Source of the DNA: Dyella mobilis
GTDB taxonomy: Bacteria; Pseudomonadota; Gammaproteobacteria; Xanthomonadales; Rhodanobacteraceae
DNA: 64,000 nucleotides
Direction of reading: 5' to 3'
NCBI RefSeq assembly: GCF_016904945.1
Contig: NZ_JADIKF010000039.1
Span: 124,001 to 188,000, forward strand
In this document: positions 53,205 through 62,809 of the stretch, one piece after another
How positions within the stretch are numbered: the first letter of the stretch is position 1
How the letters are laid out: each line of letters starts with the position of its first letter
Position numbers and translations under genes: made by a program
The notes under the pieces: model-generated
What the model saw: only the letters and a program-made list of their open reading frames with translations
Told to the model about the DNA's origin: nothing
Database searches by the model: none

Positions 53205-53894
53205 GTGGGACGCAGCATCGCCATCGTCGAAGACGAACCGTTGATCCGCGCCAACTACGTTGAGGCGCTGAACCGCTTCGGCTACGACACGCGCGGCTAC
53301 GGCTCGCGCCAGGAAGCCTCCAGCGCTTTCGCGGCCCGCTTGCCGGAGCTGGTCATCATCGATATCGGGCTGGGCGACGAGCCGGAAGGGGGGTTCGATC
53401 TTTGCCGCGAGTTGCGCGCAAGATCGGCGACCTTGCCGATCATTTTCCTGACGGCGCGCGATTCGGATTTCGACGTGATCTCCGGCCTGCGCCTGGGCGC
53501 CGACGATTACCTCAGCAAAGACACCAGCCTGCACCAGCTGGCCGCGCGCATTGCCGCGCTGTTTCGTCGCATCGAATCGCTGAAGGCGCCGGCGTCCAGC
53601 GAGACGGTGATCGGGCATGGCCCGCTCAAGCTCGAATCCGAGCGCATGCGCATCACCTGGAACGACGTGGAGGTGCCGCTCACCGTCACCGAATTCTGGA
53701 TGGTGCACACGCTCGTGCGTTTCCCGGGGCACGTGAAGAATCGCGACCAGCTGATGCGTGAAGCCGAACTGGTGGTGGATGACGCCACCATCACGTCGCA
53801 CATCAAGCGCATCCGCAAGAAATTCATTGCGGTGGCGCCGGAGTTCGATGCGATCGAAACGGTGCACGGCGTGGGATACAGGTGGCGTCCGTGA
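53205..53894 (+). CDS. OmpR-family response regulator (PdsR-like)
   Basis: Encodes 229 residues. It starts at GTG 53205, just after AAGGAG. Receiver domain: EDE at 9-11, phospho-acceptor Asp53 in LVIIDIGLGDEPEGG, Lys in DDYLSKDTSLHQ. Winged helix: DDATITSHIKRIRKKFIAVA ... VHGVGYRWRP. The receiver insert GDEPEGGFD and the kinase type two genes downstream recall the regulators annotated as proteobacterial dedicated sortase system regulators, but no sortase gene is in the window. It is coupled (TGATG) to the next gene. Confidence 0.85.
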   Translation: MGRSIAIVEDEPLIRANYVEALNRFGYDTRGYGSRQEASSAFAARLPELVIIDIGLGDEPEGGFDLCRELRARSATLPIIFLTARDSDFDVISGLRLGADDYLSKDTSLHQLAARIAALFRRIESLKAPASSETVIGHGPLKLESERMRITWNDVEVPLTVTEFWMVHTLVRFPGHVKNRDQLMREAELVVDDATITSHIKRIRKKFIAVAPEFDAIETVHGVGYRWRP

Positions 53895-54478
53895 TGTCGT
53901 TGCGCTGGATGTTTGCCGCGCTGGCGCTTAGCACTGGCGTCGCCATGGCTGCACAGCCGGACACGACAGTGCGAGCGCAGGGGCCGGCCGACGGCGCAGC
54001 GCCGGCATGGAGCATCGACACGATCGCGCCGCCGGGCTGGACCAAGGATTGCTGCACTTACGCTCGCGCCATCGGCGTGAACTACGTGCTGTATCAGGGC
54101 GAATGGACCGGCAAGCCCGATCGCGTGATGGTACTCAACGTATGGCCGTCCAAACTGGATTCCCTGGACGCCGAATTGCAGGATGACCAAAAACACTATT
54201 TGCAGGCCGACCCCGCCGGCAAGGTGAGTCCGTTTCCGCTGCGGAACGGCCATCAGCCATGCCTCGGGGTGATGTATTCCGGTAGCGATCACCTCGACGA
54301 TGTCGTCGTGTTTTGCGATCCCGGAAAGACTGCCGGCGTGCGTTTCAGCTGGTCCATGACCGTTGGCGCCTCCGATCCGCTACGCCAGTCTTTATTGGAT
54401 GCCTTCAAGCACGTAGTGGAACAATCCCGCTACTCGAAAGATGTTCCCGCAGCTGGTGCGACTGGCAAGCCGCACTAG
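53894..54478 (+). CDS. Exported protein of unknown function within a two-component operon
   Basis: Encodes 194 residues with a signal peptide (LRWMFAALALSTGVAMAAQ). The mature part has four Cys (CC, C, C) that could form disulfides, and the blocks WTKDCCTYARAIGVNYVLYQ and RNGHQPCLGVMYSGSDHLDD. No known domain is recognised. Its ATG shares a base with the regulator stop, and the kinase gene follows 27 bases later. This suggests a periplasmic partner or ligand-binding accessory of the kinase, an inference from position alone. Confidence 0.8.
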   Translation: MSLRWMFAALALSTGVAMAAQPDTTVRAQGPADGAAPAWSIDTIAPPGWTKDCCTYARAIGVNYVLYQGEWTGKPDRVMVLNVWPSKLDSLDAELQDDQKHYLQADPAGKVSPFPLRNGHQPCLGVMYSGSDHLDDVVVFCDPGKTAGVRFSWSMTVGASDPLRQSLLDAFKHVVEQSRYSKDVPAAGATGKPH

Positions 54479-54505
54479 CTTGCGCGCAACGGGAAGACTT
54501 GAAGC

Positions 54506-56512
54506 ATGAGCCTGCGCCAAAAACTGCTGCTGGTAGCGCTATGCACGCTCGCCTTGCCGGTGGCTGGCTGGCTGTACGTGCGCCAGATGGAAACCCTCTT
54601 GCGTCAGGGGCAGGAGCAAGCGCTGACGGCGACGGCGACGGCGGTGGCGCGCAGCCTCGCCGTCACCGACGTGCCGCTGCCCCAGCCGGGCAGCGGCTGG
54701 TATGTGCAGCAGGCGGTGAACCCCATCACCATCGATGGCTACGGCGACGACTGGGCGCCGATGACGCCCTGGAGCCAGGCGATCGGCAAGAACGGCAAAT
54801 TGCTGCTGGCCGAGGATGACAACGGTTTCTATATCTACGTCGACGTGCGGGCAGCCCGGCGTACGCGCGCCGATGCCGGCGATCCCAATGCGCTGGCTTC
54901 CGATCATTTGATCCTGGATCTGGTGCAAGGCACGCAGCATCGGCGCTACTTGCTTGCTAGTGCGGCACCCGGTGCCTTTACGGCGCTGACGCTGGATCCG
55001 GCGGCGGGTGATCTCCCCGACCGGATCGTTGGCCAGTGGCAGGAAGATGGCAGCGGCTATCGCGCCGAGTTGCGTCTGCCGCGTGGACTCGGGCTCAGTG
55101 CGTTGGGCGTGGGCATCTACACGGCTGTCGACGGCGGCGATCCGCTCGCCACCGAGATGCGCCCGCTGTGGCGTTATTCCGGGGACCTCGCGCAGGAGCT
55201 GTCGCGCATGGCGCCCGACGATACGCGTGCGCGCCTGGTGACGCCGACGGGTTGGTTGTTGGCGCAAAGCGGCCATCTCACCACCACAGGTCCGCAGCCG
55301 GGCTGGTTCTCTTCGGTCATTTACCGCTCGCTGCTGGCCAACCCGCTGGAGGATGCCGAGCTGTGGACCTCCGACGTGCCGCGCCTGGATTTGCCGGAAA
55401 TACAAAGCGCGCGCAACGGCCAACCCAACACCGTGTGGCGGCAGGGCGAGGAGCGCGACAGCGTCGTGCTGGCCACTGCCGTGCCGGTGGAGCGTGATCG
55501 CACTGTCGTCGGCGTGCTGTTGCTGGAACAGGCGAGCCGGGCGGTGCCGTTGTTGGCCAATCGTGCCTTCTTCAGCCTGCTGATGACCAGTTTCGGCGTG
55601 TTGCTGGTGGCTGGCGCCATTTTGCTGTTCTTCGCCACGCGCCTGAGCCTTCGCCTGGGCCGGCTGCGCGATGCGGTCGAGCGCGCCCAGGTGAATGATG
55701 GACGTCTGGACGGCCAAATGATCCAGGGCCATTTCCCGATGGCCGAAGCGAACGATGAAATCGGCGACCTGGCGCGCAGCTTCCAGAAGCTGTTCGAGGC
55801 CGTTGGCGGCTATACGGATTATCTGCGCACGCTGGCGTCGAAGTTGTCGCACGAGCTCAACACGCCATTGGCGATCGTCAAGTCGTCGCTGGACAATCTC
55901 GAGCACGCCGAACTCTCCGCCGAAGCGCAGCCCTATCTGGCACGTGCCCGCGATGGCGTGGCGCGCCTGGGTACCCTGGTGCGTGCGATGAGCGAGGCGA
56001 GCCGGATGGAGCGGGCCATTGCCGCTGCGGAACCGGAAGACGTCGACCTGGTCGAGGTGGTGCGCGGTTGTGCCGATGCGTACCGGCCGCTGGCTGGCGC
56101 ACGCCGCCTGGATTGCGTGCTGCCCGAACAGGCGCTGCATCTGCATGGCGCACCGGAATTGATCGCGCAGGCGCTGGACAAGCTGTTCGACAACGCCTTG
56201 TCGTTCACCCCGGCCGACGGCTGGTTGCGGCTGACGCTACGGCCGTCGGATGGCGGCGCCGAGATCGAACTGGCCAACCAGGGACCGCCGTTGCCCGCCG
56301 CGATGCAGGGGCGCCTGTTCGATTCGCTGGTCAGCCTGCGCGACAAGGCCACGCCGGGTGACGCCCCGCATCTGGGATTGGGTTTGTACGTGGTGCGCCT
56401 GGTGGCTGAGCGCCATGGTGGCGTGGCCTCTGCCCGCAATCTCGAGGACGGCAGCGGCGTCGCCTTCAGTCTGAGTCTGCAGGGCATGCCGCGGCAGCGG
56501 CTAGCCGGGTAG
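54506..56512 (+). CDS. Sensor histidine kinase with CBM9-like extracytoplasmic domain (PdsS-like)
   Basis: Encodes 668 residues: an N-terminal helix (LLLVALCTLALPVAGWLYV), a large periplasmic region of about 340 residues, a second helix (FFSLLMTSFGVLLVAGAILL), HAMP, the phospho-acceptor His at about 449 (KLSHELNTPLAIV) and an ATPase domain (DNALSFTPADG, HLGLGLYVVRLV). The periplasmic part begins VNPITIDGYGDDWAPMTPW and contains LAEDDNGFYIYVDVR, a pattern typical of carbohydrate-binding family 9 domains. It may therefore sense a glycan. It pairs with the regulator two genes upstream. Confidence 0.87.
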   Translation: MSLRQKLLLVALCTLALPVAGWLYVRQMETLLRQGQEQALTATATAVARSLAVTDVPLPQPGSGWYVQQAVNPITIDGYGDDWAPMTPWSQAIGKNGKLLLAEDDNGFYIYVDVRAARRTRADAGDPNALASDHLILDLVQGTQHRRYLLASAAPGAFTALTLDPAAGDLPDRIVGQWQEDGSGYRAELRLPRGLGLSALGVGIYTAVDGGDPLATEMRPLWRYSGDLAQELSRMAPDDTRARLVTPTGWLLAQSGHLTTTGPQPGWFSSVIYRSLLANPLEDAELWTSDVPRLDLPEIQSARNGQPNTVWRQGEERDSVVLATAVPVERDRTVVGVLLLEQASRAVPLLANRAFFSLLMTSFGVLLVAGAILLFFATRLSLRLGRLRDAVERAQVNDGRLDGQMIQGHFPMAEANDEIGDLARSFQKLFEAVGGYTDYLRTLASKLSHELNTPLAIVKSSLDNLEHAELSAEAQPYLARARDGVARLGTLVRAMSEASRMERAIAAAEPEDVDLVEVVRGCADAYRPLAGARRLDCVLPEQALHLHGAPELIAQALDKLFDNALSFTPADGWLRLTLRPSDGGAEIELANQGPPLPAAMQGRLFDSLVSLRDKATPGDAPHLGLGLYVVRLVAERHGGVASARNLEDGSGVAFSLSLQGMPRQRLAG

Positions 56513-56523
56513 GCACAATCCCC

Positions 56524-56529
56524 TACAAT
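56524..56529 (+). promoter_or_regulatory. Candidate -10 element of trpE (TACAAT)
   Basis: TACAAT lies in the 49-base gap between the kinase and trpE, 32 bases before the start codon. There is no leader peptide with Trp codons and no attenuator hairpin between it and trpE. Confidence 0.45.
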
Positions 56530-56561
56530 GGGCGTTCCCCGTCGGCCACCGGAACCCCTAC

Positions 56562-58037
56562 GTGATCTCTCGCGATGACTTCGAGGCGCTGGCAGCGCAA
56601 GGACACACCCGCATCCCGCTGGTGCGCGAAGTGTTCTCCGATCTGGATACGCCGCTATCGGTCTACCTGAAGCTGGCTGACGGCCCTTACACCTTCCTGT
56701 TCGAATCGGTGGAAGGCGGCGCCACCTGGGGTCGCTATTCGATCATCGGCCTGCCGGCCAAGCGCGTGTACCGCCTGCGCGGCCACGAGCTTGAAGTGGA
56801 AGATGCCGGCGAAGTGGTCGAGCGCCGTCAGCTGCAAGATCCGCTCGCCGAAATCGAAAACCTGCGCAAGCAGTACGACGTGCCACGTCTGCCGCAGCTC
56901 CCTGCTTTCAGCGGCGGGCTGGTCGGCTATTTCGGATTCGAAACCATCGGCTACATCGAGCCGCGCCTGGCCCGGTGGGATCGCACCGACGAGCTGGGCA
57001 CGCCCGATGTCCTGTTGATGCTTGCCGAAGAAGTGGCGGTGTTCGACAACCTCAAGGGAAGGCTTTACCTGATCGTGCATGCCGATCCCGCGCAGCCGCA
57101 GGCCTATGCGCATGCGCAGCGCCGGCTCGACGCGCTGACGCATCGCCTGCGCCAGGGCGGCGCTTCGTACCCGCAGCTCACGCAATCGACCGCGCTGGAC
57201 GAGAGCGATTTCAAGTCGTCGTTCACGCGCGAAGAATTCGAGGCGGTGGTACGGCGCGCGAAGGAATACATCCGCGCCGGCGACGTCTTCCAGGTGGTGC
57301 CCTCGCAACGCCTCAGCGTGGGTTTCAACGCGCGGCCGGTCGACGTATACCGCGCGTTGCGCGCGATGAATCCCTCGCCTTACATGTATTTCGTGGACCT
57401 GGGCGATACGCAGATCGTCGGTTCCTCGCCGGAAATCCTGGCGCGCCTGAAGGACGGCAAGGTGGTCGTGCGTCCGATCGCCGGCACGCGCAAGCGCGGC
57501 GCCACCGAGGAAGAAGACCGGGCTCTCGAAGCCGACCTGCTGGCCGACCCCAAGGAACGTGCCGAGCACGTGATGCTGATCGACCTGGGGCGCAACGATA
57601 TCGGCCGCATCAGCGAGACGGGCAGCGTCGAAGTCAGCGAATCCTTCGTGATCGAGCGCTACTCGCACGTCATGCACATCGTTTCGCAAGTGCAGGGCGA
57701 TGCCATGCCCGGCTTGAGTTACGTGGATGTGCTCAAAGCTACTTTCCCGGCGGGCACCGTCAGCGGCGCGCCGAAAATCCGGGCGCTGGAAATCATCCAG
57801 GAGCTGGAGCCCTTCAAGCGCAACATCTACGCCGGTGCGATCGGCTGGATCGGCTGGTGGGGCGATGCGGACACTGCCATCGCCATTCGCACGGCGGTCA
57901 TCCAGGGCGGACGCCTGCACGTGCAGGCCGGCGCCGGCATCGTCTACGACTCCGACCCCGCTTCCGAGTGGGAAGAGACCATGAACAAGGGCCGCGCGTT
58001 GTTCCGGGCGGTCGCGCAGGCTGCGAAGGGGCTCTGA
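56562..58037 (+). CDS. trpE: Anthranilate synthase component I
   Basis: A 491-residue chorismate-utilising enzyme that forms anthranilate with TrpG. It starts at GTG 56562; no in-frame ATG fits. It shows LKLADGPYTFLFESVEGG (Trp-feedback region), RSP-type residues in the core, IAGTRKRGATEEEDRALEAD, and FPAGTVSGAPKIRALEIIQE followed by YAGAIGWIGWWGDADTAIAI and the conserved AGAGIVYDSDPASEWEET. Its partner trpG lies 3 kb downstream, after two unrelated-looking genes. Confidence 0.96.
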   Translation: MISRDDFEALAAQGHTRIPLVREVFSDLDTPLSVYLKLADGPYTFLFESVEGGATWGRYSIIGLPAKRVYRLRGHELEVEDAGEVVERRQLQDPLAEIENLRKQYDVPRLPQLPAFSGGLVGYFGFETIGYIEPRLARWDRTDELGTPDVLLMLAEEVAVFDNLKGRLYLIVHADPAQPQAYAHAQRRLDALTHRLRQGGASYPQLTQSTALDESDFKSSFTREEFEAVVRRAKEYIRAGDVFQVVPSQRLSVGFNARPVDVYRALRAMNPSPYMYFVDLGDTQIVGSSPEILARLKDGKVVVRPIAGTRKRGATEEEDRALEADLLADPKERAEHVMLIDLGRNDIGRISETGSVEVSESFVIERYSHVMHIVSQVQGDAMPGLSYVDVLKATFPAGTVSGAPKIRALEIIQELEPFKRNIYAGAIGWIGWWGDADTAIAIRTAVIQGGRLHVQAGAGIVYDSDPASEWEETMNKGRALFRAVAQAAKGL

Positions 58038-58131
58038 TCGACGCGCCGCGCGTCGCACTGGCCGGGTTGTCCACGTCATGCCTGGAGCCGGATCGATCGG
58101 CTTCAGAAGATTTCACGTAGTGAGGGGCTGA

Positions 58132-60201
58132 ATGTTAGACAAAGTGCGGGGGGGGGCGCCGTATTACCGCAAGGACGTCGATGGCCTGCGCGCCGTGGCG
58201 GTGCTGCTGGTCATTTTCTTTCACGCCGGATTCTCCGTGTTCAAGGGAGGCTTCATCGGCGTCGACGTGTTCTTCGTGATCTCCGGCTTCGTGGTATCGC
58301 GGGCGATCCAGCGCGGGCTGACCGAAGGCCATTTCTCGTTCATCGGTTTTTACACCGCCAGAGCCAAGCGCCTGGCGCCGGCGCTGTACCTGACGATGGG
58401 TTGCGTGTTCGTCTTCGCATTGCTTTACCTGATGCCCGACGACGCCATGCGTACGCTGAAAACCATCGGCTACGCCAGCTTGCTGTCGGCAAATATCTAT
58501 CTGGCGCACAAGACCGACTATTTCGCGTCGCAGACCAGCGATCAGCCCTTGCTGCACATCTGGTCGTTGTCGGTCGAAGAGCAGTTTTACCTCGTATTGC
58601 CTGCGCTGCTGGTGTTGAGCTGGCGTTGGTCCAGCGGGCGCCGTATCGCCGCCTTCGCATTTCTTGCAATCGTTTCCTTGGGTGCCTCGCAGTGGGCGGC
58701 CTCGCATGCGACGCAGGGGGCCTATTTTCTAACGCCTTATCGCGGTTTTGAATTTATCACTGGCGTGCTTCTGTCTTTTCGCGACGAGAGGAAAACGGGG
58801 CATGCGCTGGCCGATACCGCTGTGGCGGCAGGACTGGCCATAACGGTGGCTTCGGGCATGCTGTTGAGTTCCAGCACGCCCTATCCGGGATGGATGGCGC
58901 TGTTCCCTTGCGTAGGTGCCGGTCTGGTCGTGGGTTTTGGAAGCACCTCGCGCCTGGCTAGCGTGCTGCTGGGCAATCCAGCGACGCTCTTCATCGGCCG
59001 GATTTCCTACAGCCTGTATCTCTGGCATTGGCCGGTGCTGTTTGCTTTTCAGCGCTTCGGTGTCGATACGACGGTATGGAAGCTGGTAGCCATCGTGCTT
59101 TCCATCGGCATCGGCTATTTGTCTTATCGCTACGTGGAAACCCCTTTGCGCTATGCGCGGATGGCCAAGTTTCGCGTCGTTCTTACTTATGTCGCCACCC
59201 CCATTCTCTGCACGTTGGTGCTATTCGTCATCGGCCAGCGCACGGACCAGTTTGCGCGGCTGTATCCGGCTGCGTTCCAGCGTATTTACACCAGTGCCAG
59301 GCAAAGCACCTGGCAAAACCCGCGCGGACGCCAATGCTGGGCCCAGGTGCAACTCACCGACGCGGCCAAGTGCAGCCTCGGCGATGTCTCTCTGCCTGTG
59401 AATGCGGCGATCTGGGGCGATTCCCACGCTTATCACCTGATCAATTTCATGGATGGCCTGGGCAAGGAATATCGCCTTTCCATTCACGACGTGGCCATGC
59501 CGGACTGCGCTCCCGTTGCCCGGGTACCCAAGGTGGGGGACCCTTCGCTGAAGGCTTCGCAAGGCAAGTGCGCCGCACACAACCAGGCGGTTTTCAACTA
59601 TCTGCTGTCGGACAAGAGCGTCGATACGGTCTTTCTCTCGGCCGTCTGGGAGATTTATGCCAATGCGCCGGCGGCCCCTGCCGTCAATGATTTCGGTTTT
59701 GCGCAGGGGGCCTTTCTGGACGATCTGGATGACACGATCTCCACGCTGTTGCGTGCCGGCAAACACGTGGTCCTTTTTGACGACATCCCTGGCGAGCCCA
59801 AGGATCTGGTGAACTGCCAGTTGTACAACCATCAATGGCTATCGTTGGGCAAGCGCGATTGCACTTACCCAAGCAGCGAAGCCGCTGCCGCCCATCGAGG
59901 CACCGTGCAGATCCTGGCCTCGATCGCCAAGAAATACCCGCAGGTCGGATTGATCACCCTCTACGACGTGCCATGCGATGCCGACCGCTGCCGCACTTCT
60001 CTGGACGGCGTTGCCCTTTATGTAGCCAACGACTTCGGGCACCTCAATTTGGCCAGCAGTGCGGCGTACTACGATGCGTACAAGGCCAGGCATCCAGGAC
60101 AGCTGCAGCAAGTGATGCAAGCAATCGGGCGTCGGCAGGCAGGGGCTGCTGCCGCCAGCGCCGGCACTCATACATCGCCAAAGCCCGCATCGGGCTCCTG
60201 A
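58132..60201 (+). CDS. Membrane O-acyltransferase with C-terminal SGNH domain (OafA-like)
   Basis: A 689-residue fusion. The N-terminal acyltransferase-3 domain has about ten helices, with DVDGLRAVAVLLVIFFHAGF (catalytic His31) and VDVFFVISGFVVSRAI. It is followed by a periplasmic SGNH esterase/transferase domain with block I Ser at about 431 in AAIWGDSHAYHLINF and a C-terminal DFGHLNLASSAAYYDA. AT3-SGNH proteins O-acetylate lipopolysaccharide, exopolysaccharide or peptidoglycan sugars. GAGGGG precedes the ATG. It lies between trpE and trpG on the same strand. Confidence 0.93.
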   Translation: MLDKVRGGAPYYRKDVDGLRAVAVLLVIFFHAGFSVFKGGFIGVDVFFVISGFVVSRAIQRGLTEGHFSFIGFYTARAKRLAPALYLTMGCVFVFALLYLMPDDAMRTLKTIGYASLLSANIYLAHKTDYFASQTSDQPLLHIWSLSVEEQFYLVLPALLVLSWRWSSGRRIAAFAFLAIVSLGASQWAASHATQGAYFLTPYRGFEFITGVLLSFRDERKTGHALADTAVAAGLAITVASGMLLSSSTPYPGWMALFPCVGAGLVVGFGSTSRLASVLLGNPATLFIGRISYSLYLWHWPVLFAFQRFGVDTTVWKLVAIVLSIGIGYLSYRYVETPLRYARMAKFRVVLTYVATPILCTLVLFVIGQRTDQFARLYPAAFQRIYTSARQSTWQNPRGRQCWAQVQLTDAAKCSLGDVSLPVNAAIWGDSHAYHLINFMDGLGKEYRLSIHDVAMPDCAPVARVPKVGDPSLKASQGKCAAHNQAVFNYLLSDKSVDTVFLSAVWEIYANAPAAPAVNDFGFAQGAFLDDLDDTISTLLRAGKHVVLFDDIPGEPKDLVNCQLYNHQWLSLGKRDCTYPSSEAAAAHRGTVQILASIAKKYPQVGLITLYDVPCDADRCRTSLDGVALYVANDFGHLNLASSAAYYDAYKARHPGQLQQVMQAIGRRQAGAAAASAGTHTSPKPASGS

Positions 60202-60217
60202 CCTGGAACGACTTGCC

Positions 60218-60889
60218 ATGAAGCGAATATTTCCCGTCCGCTACGCCCTGGTCCTGTCACTGCTCGCCTGCACGTTTACTGCAGCGGCACAGAACGCCGC
60301 GCAGCCCTGGCCCGATACGGTGCTCAGCCGCACCCAGGCGTTGGCCGAGTTGCAAACGTTGAATGCGGATCTGCTGAGTCATCCGAGCGCAACGCTGACC
60401 CTGGAGAGCTGGTGCAGCGCGCATCACCTGGCCGCCGATGCGCACGTCGTCGCGCATCGCGTGCATGGCGCGGACAAGCCCTTGCCGGCCGGTGCGCGCA
60501 CCTTGCTGGGAATCGGGCCGGACGAGCCCGTGCGTTATCGCCGCGTGGCACTGAGCTGCGGCAATGTCGTGCTGTCCGATGCGGATAACTGGTACGTGCC
60601 TGCGCGTTTGACGACGGCCATGAACCAGCAGTTGGACCATTCCGACGTGCCATTCGGCAAAGTCGTGCAACCTCTGCACTTCCGCCGCCAGACACTTTCG
60701 GCAGAGCTGCTGTGGTCGCCCTTGCCGCAGGGCTGGGATGCGGGCGCTCCGTTGCCTCCGGCAGGTCGTGATCCGCTGGCCGTGCCGGATCACGTTTTGC
60801 AGCACCGTGCGGTTCTTTACACCGCGGACAATCAGCCCTTCAGTCTGGTGGTGGAAAGCTATACGCGGAGCGTACTGGCTCGTCCTTAA
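60218..60889 (+). CDS. Secreted chorismate-lyase-like (UbiC-fold) protein
   Basis: Encodes 223 residues with a signal peptide (YALVLSLLACTFTAAAQ). The rest follows the chorismate pyruvate-lyase pattern by eye: VRYRRVALSCGNVVLSDADN, the loop LDHSDVPFGKVVQPLHFRRQ (matching the TPLGRYLF region of E. coli UbiC), and VLQHRAVLYTADNQPF followed by VVESYTRSVL, where Glu takes the place of the UbiC catalytic Glu. It starts 16 bases after the acyltransferase gene. Export of such a fold is odd, since chorismate is cytoplasmic; it may bind another ligand. Confidence 0.75.
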   Translation: MKRIFPVRYALVLSLLACTFTAAAQNAAQPWPDTVLSRTQALAELQTLNADLLSHPSATLTLESWCSAHHLAADAHVVAHRVHGADKPLPAGARTLLGIGPDEPVRYRRVALSCGNVVLSDADNWYVPARLTTAMNQQLDHSDVPFGKVVQPLHFRRQTLSAELLWSPLPQGWDAGAPLPPAGRDPLAVPDHVLQHRAVLYTADNQPFSLVVESYTRSVLARP

Positions 60890-60893
60890 ATTT

Positions 60894-60926
60894 CATCCAT
60901 TTGATTTTTATGGATTTATGTGGATG
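60894..60926. repeat. A/T-rich inverted repeat before trpG
   Basis: CATCCAT (60894-60900) can pair with ATGGAT (60910-60915) or, alternatively, CATCCA with TGGATG (60921-60926). The stretch is unusually A/T-rich for this window. It follows the UbiC-like stop and precedes trpG by about 190 bases, so it may be a terminator, promoter or switch element. Confidence 0.35.
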
Positions 60927-61113
60927 TAACGGCATTTTCGGCTCCGTTTCGTAAGCTTTGGCCGTCCGGCGTTTGGAGCAGTTGTCCTATGCCCACGGGA
61001 TGACGGCGGCAAAGCCTATCGCGCACAATGGACGCCATGCCGCACCGCGGCATAACGCGATGGGCGATCCCCCGGGCGCCCAGCCGAAAGCCCTCCACAG
61101 GATTTTCTCCGCC

Positions 61114-61709
61114 ATGTTGTTGATGATCGACAATTACGACAGCTTCACCTTCAACCTCGTGCAGTACCTGGGCGAGCTGGGACAAGAGGTGAGGGTGGTG
61201 CGCAACGATGCGCTGGACGTCGCCGGCATTCGCGCGCTGAAGCCATCGCACATCATGATTTCTCCCGGCCCGGGTACGCCGGACGATGCGGGCGTGTCGC
61301 TGGATGTGCTGCGCCAACTCGGCGGCGAGATTCCCGTGTTCGGCGTCTGCCTCGGCCACCAGGCCATCGGCCAGGCCTTTGGCGGCAAGGTGATTCGCGC
61401 CAAGCAGATCATGCACGGCAAGACCTCGCCGGTGCGCCATCTCAACAAGGGTGTATTCGCCGGCTTGCCCGATCCGTTCGAGGCCACGCGCTATCACTCG
61501 CTGGTGGTGGAGCAATCCTCGTTGCCCGATTGCCTGGAAGTGACCGCCTGGACGGAAAATCCCGACGGCTCCATCGACGAGATCATGGGTCTGCGCCACA
61601 AGACGCTGGCCGTGGAAGGCGTGCAGTTCCACCCCGAGTCGATCCTTACCCAGCACGGCCACGACCTGCTGCGTAACTTTCTCGGACAGCCGCTGCAAAA
61701 GCTCGCGGC

Positions 61710-61713
<4 letters not shown>
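61114..61713 (+). CDS. trpG: Anthranilate synthase component II (glutamine amidotransferase)
   Basis: A 199-residue class I glutaminase subunit supplying ammonia to TrpE. It shows [20 protein letters not shown], the nucleophile Cys79 in [15 protein letters not shown], and the His-Glu of [10 protein letters not shown]. The start ATG at 61114 gives the family N-terminus. Upstream in-frame codons are not protein-like. It overlaps trpD by four bases and is part of trpG-trpD-trpC. It may also serve folate (PabA role). Confidence 0.95.
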
Positions 61714-62768
<1,055 letters not shown>

Positions 62769-62809
62769 GCCTCGCCCTCCGTTTCCGTTCTCATGCCGAT
62801 CGCAAGCAC

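Noticed and set aside
56513..56561. Possible Trp attenuator before trpE.
   Set aside because: The gap is 49 bases and contains a -10-like element, with no Trp-rich leader frame and no competing hairpins.
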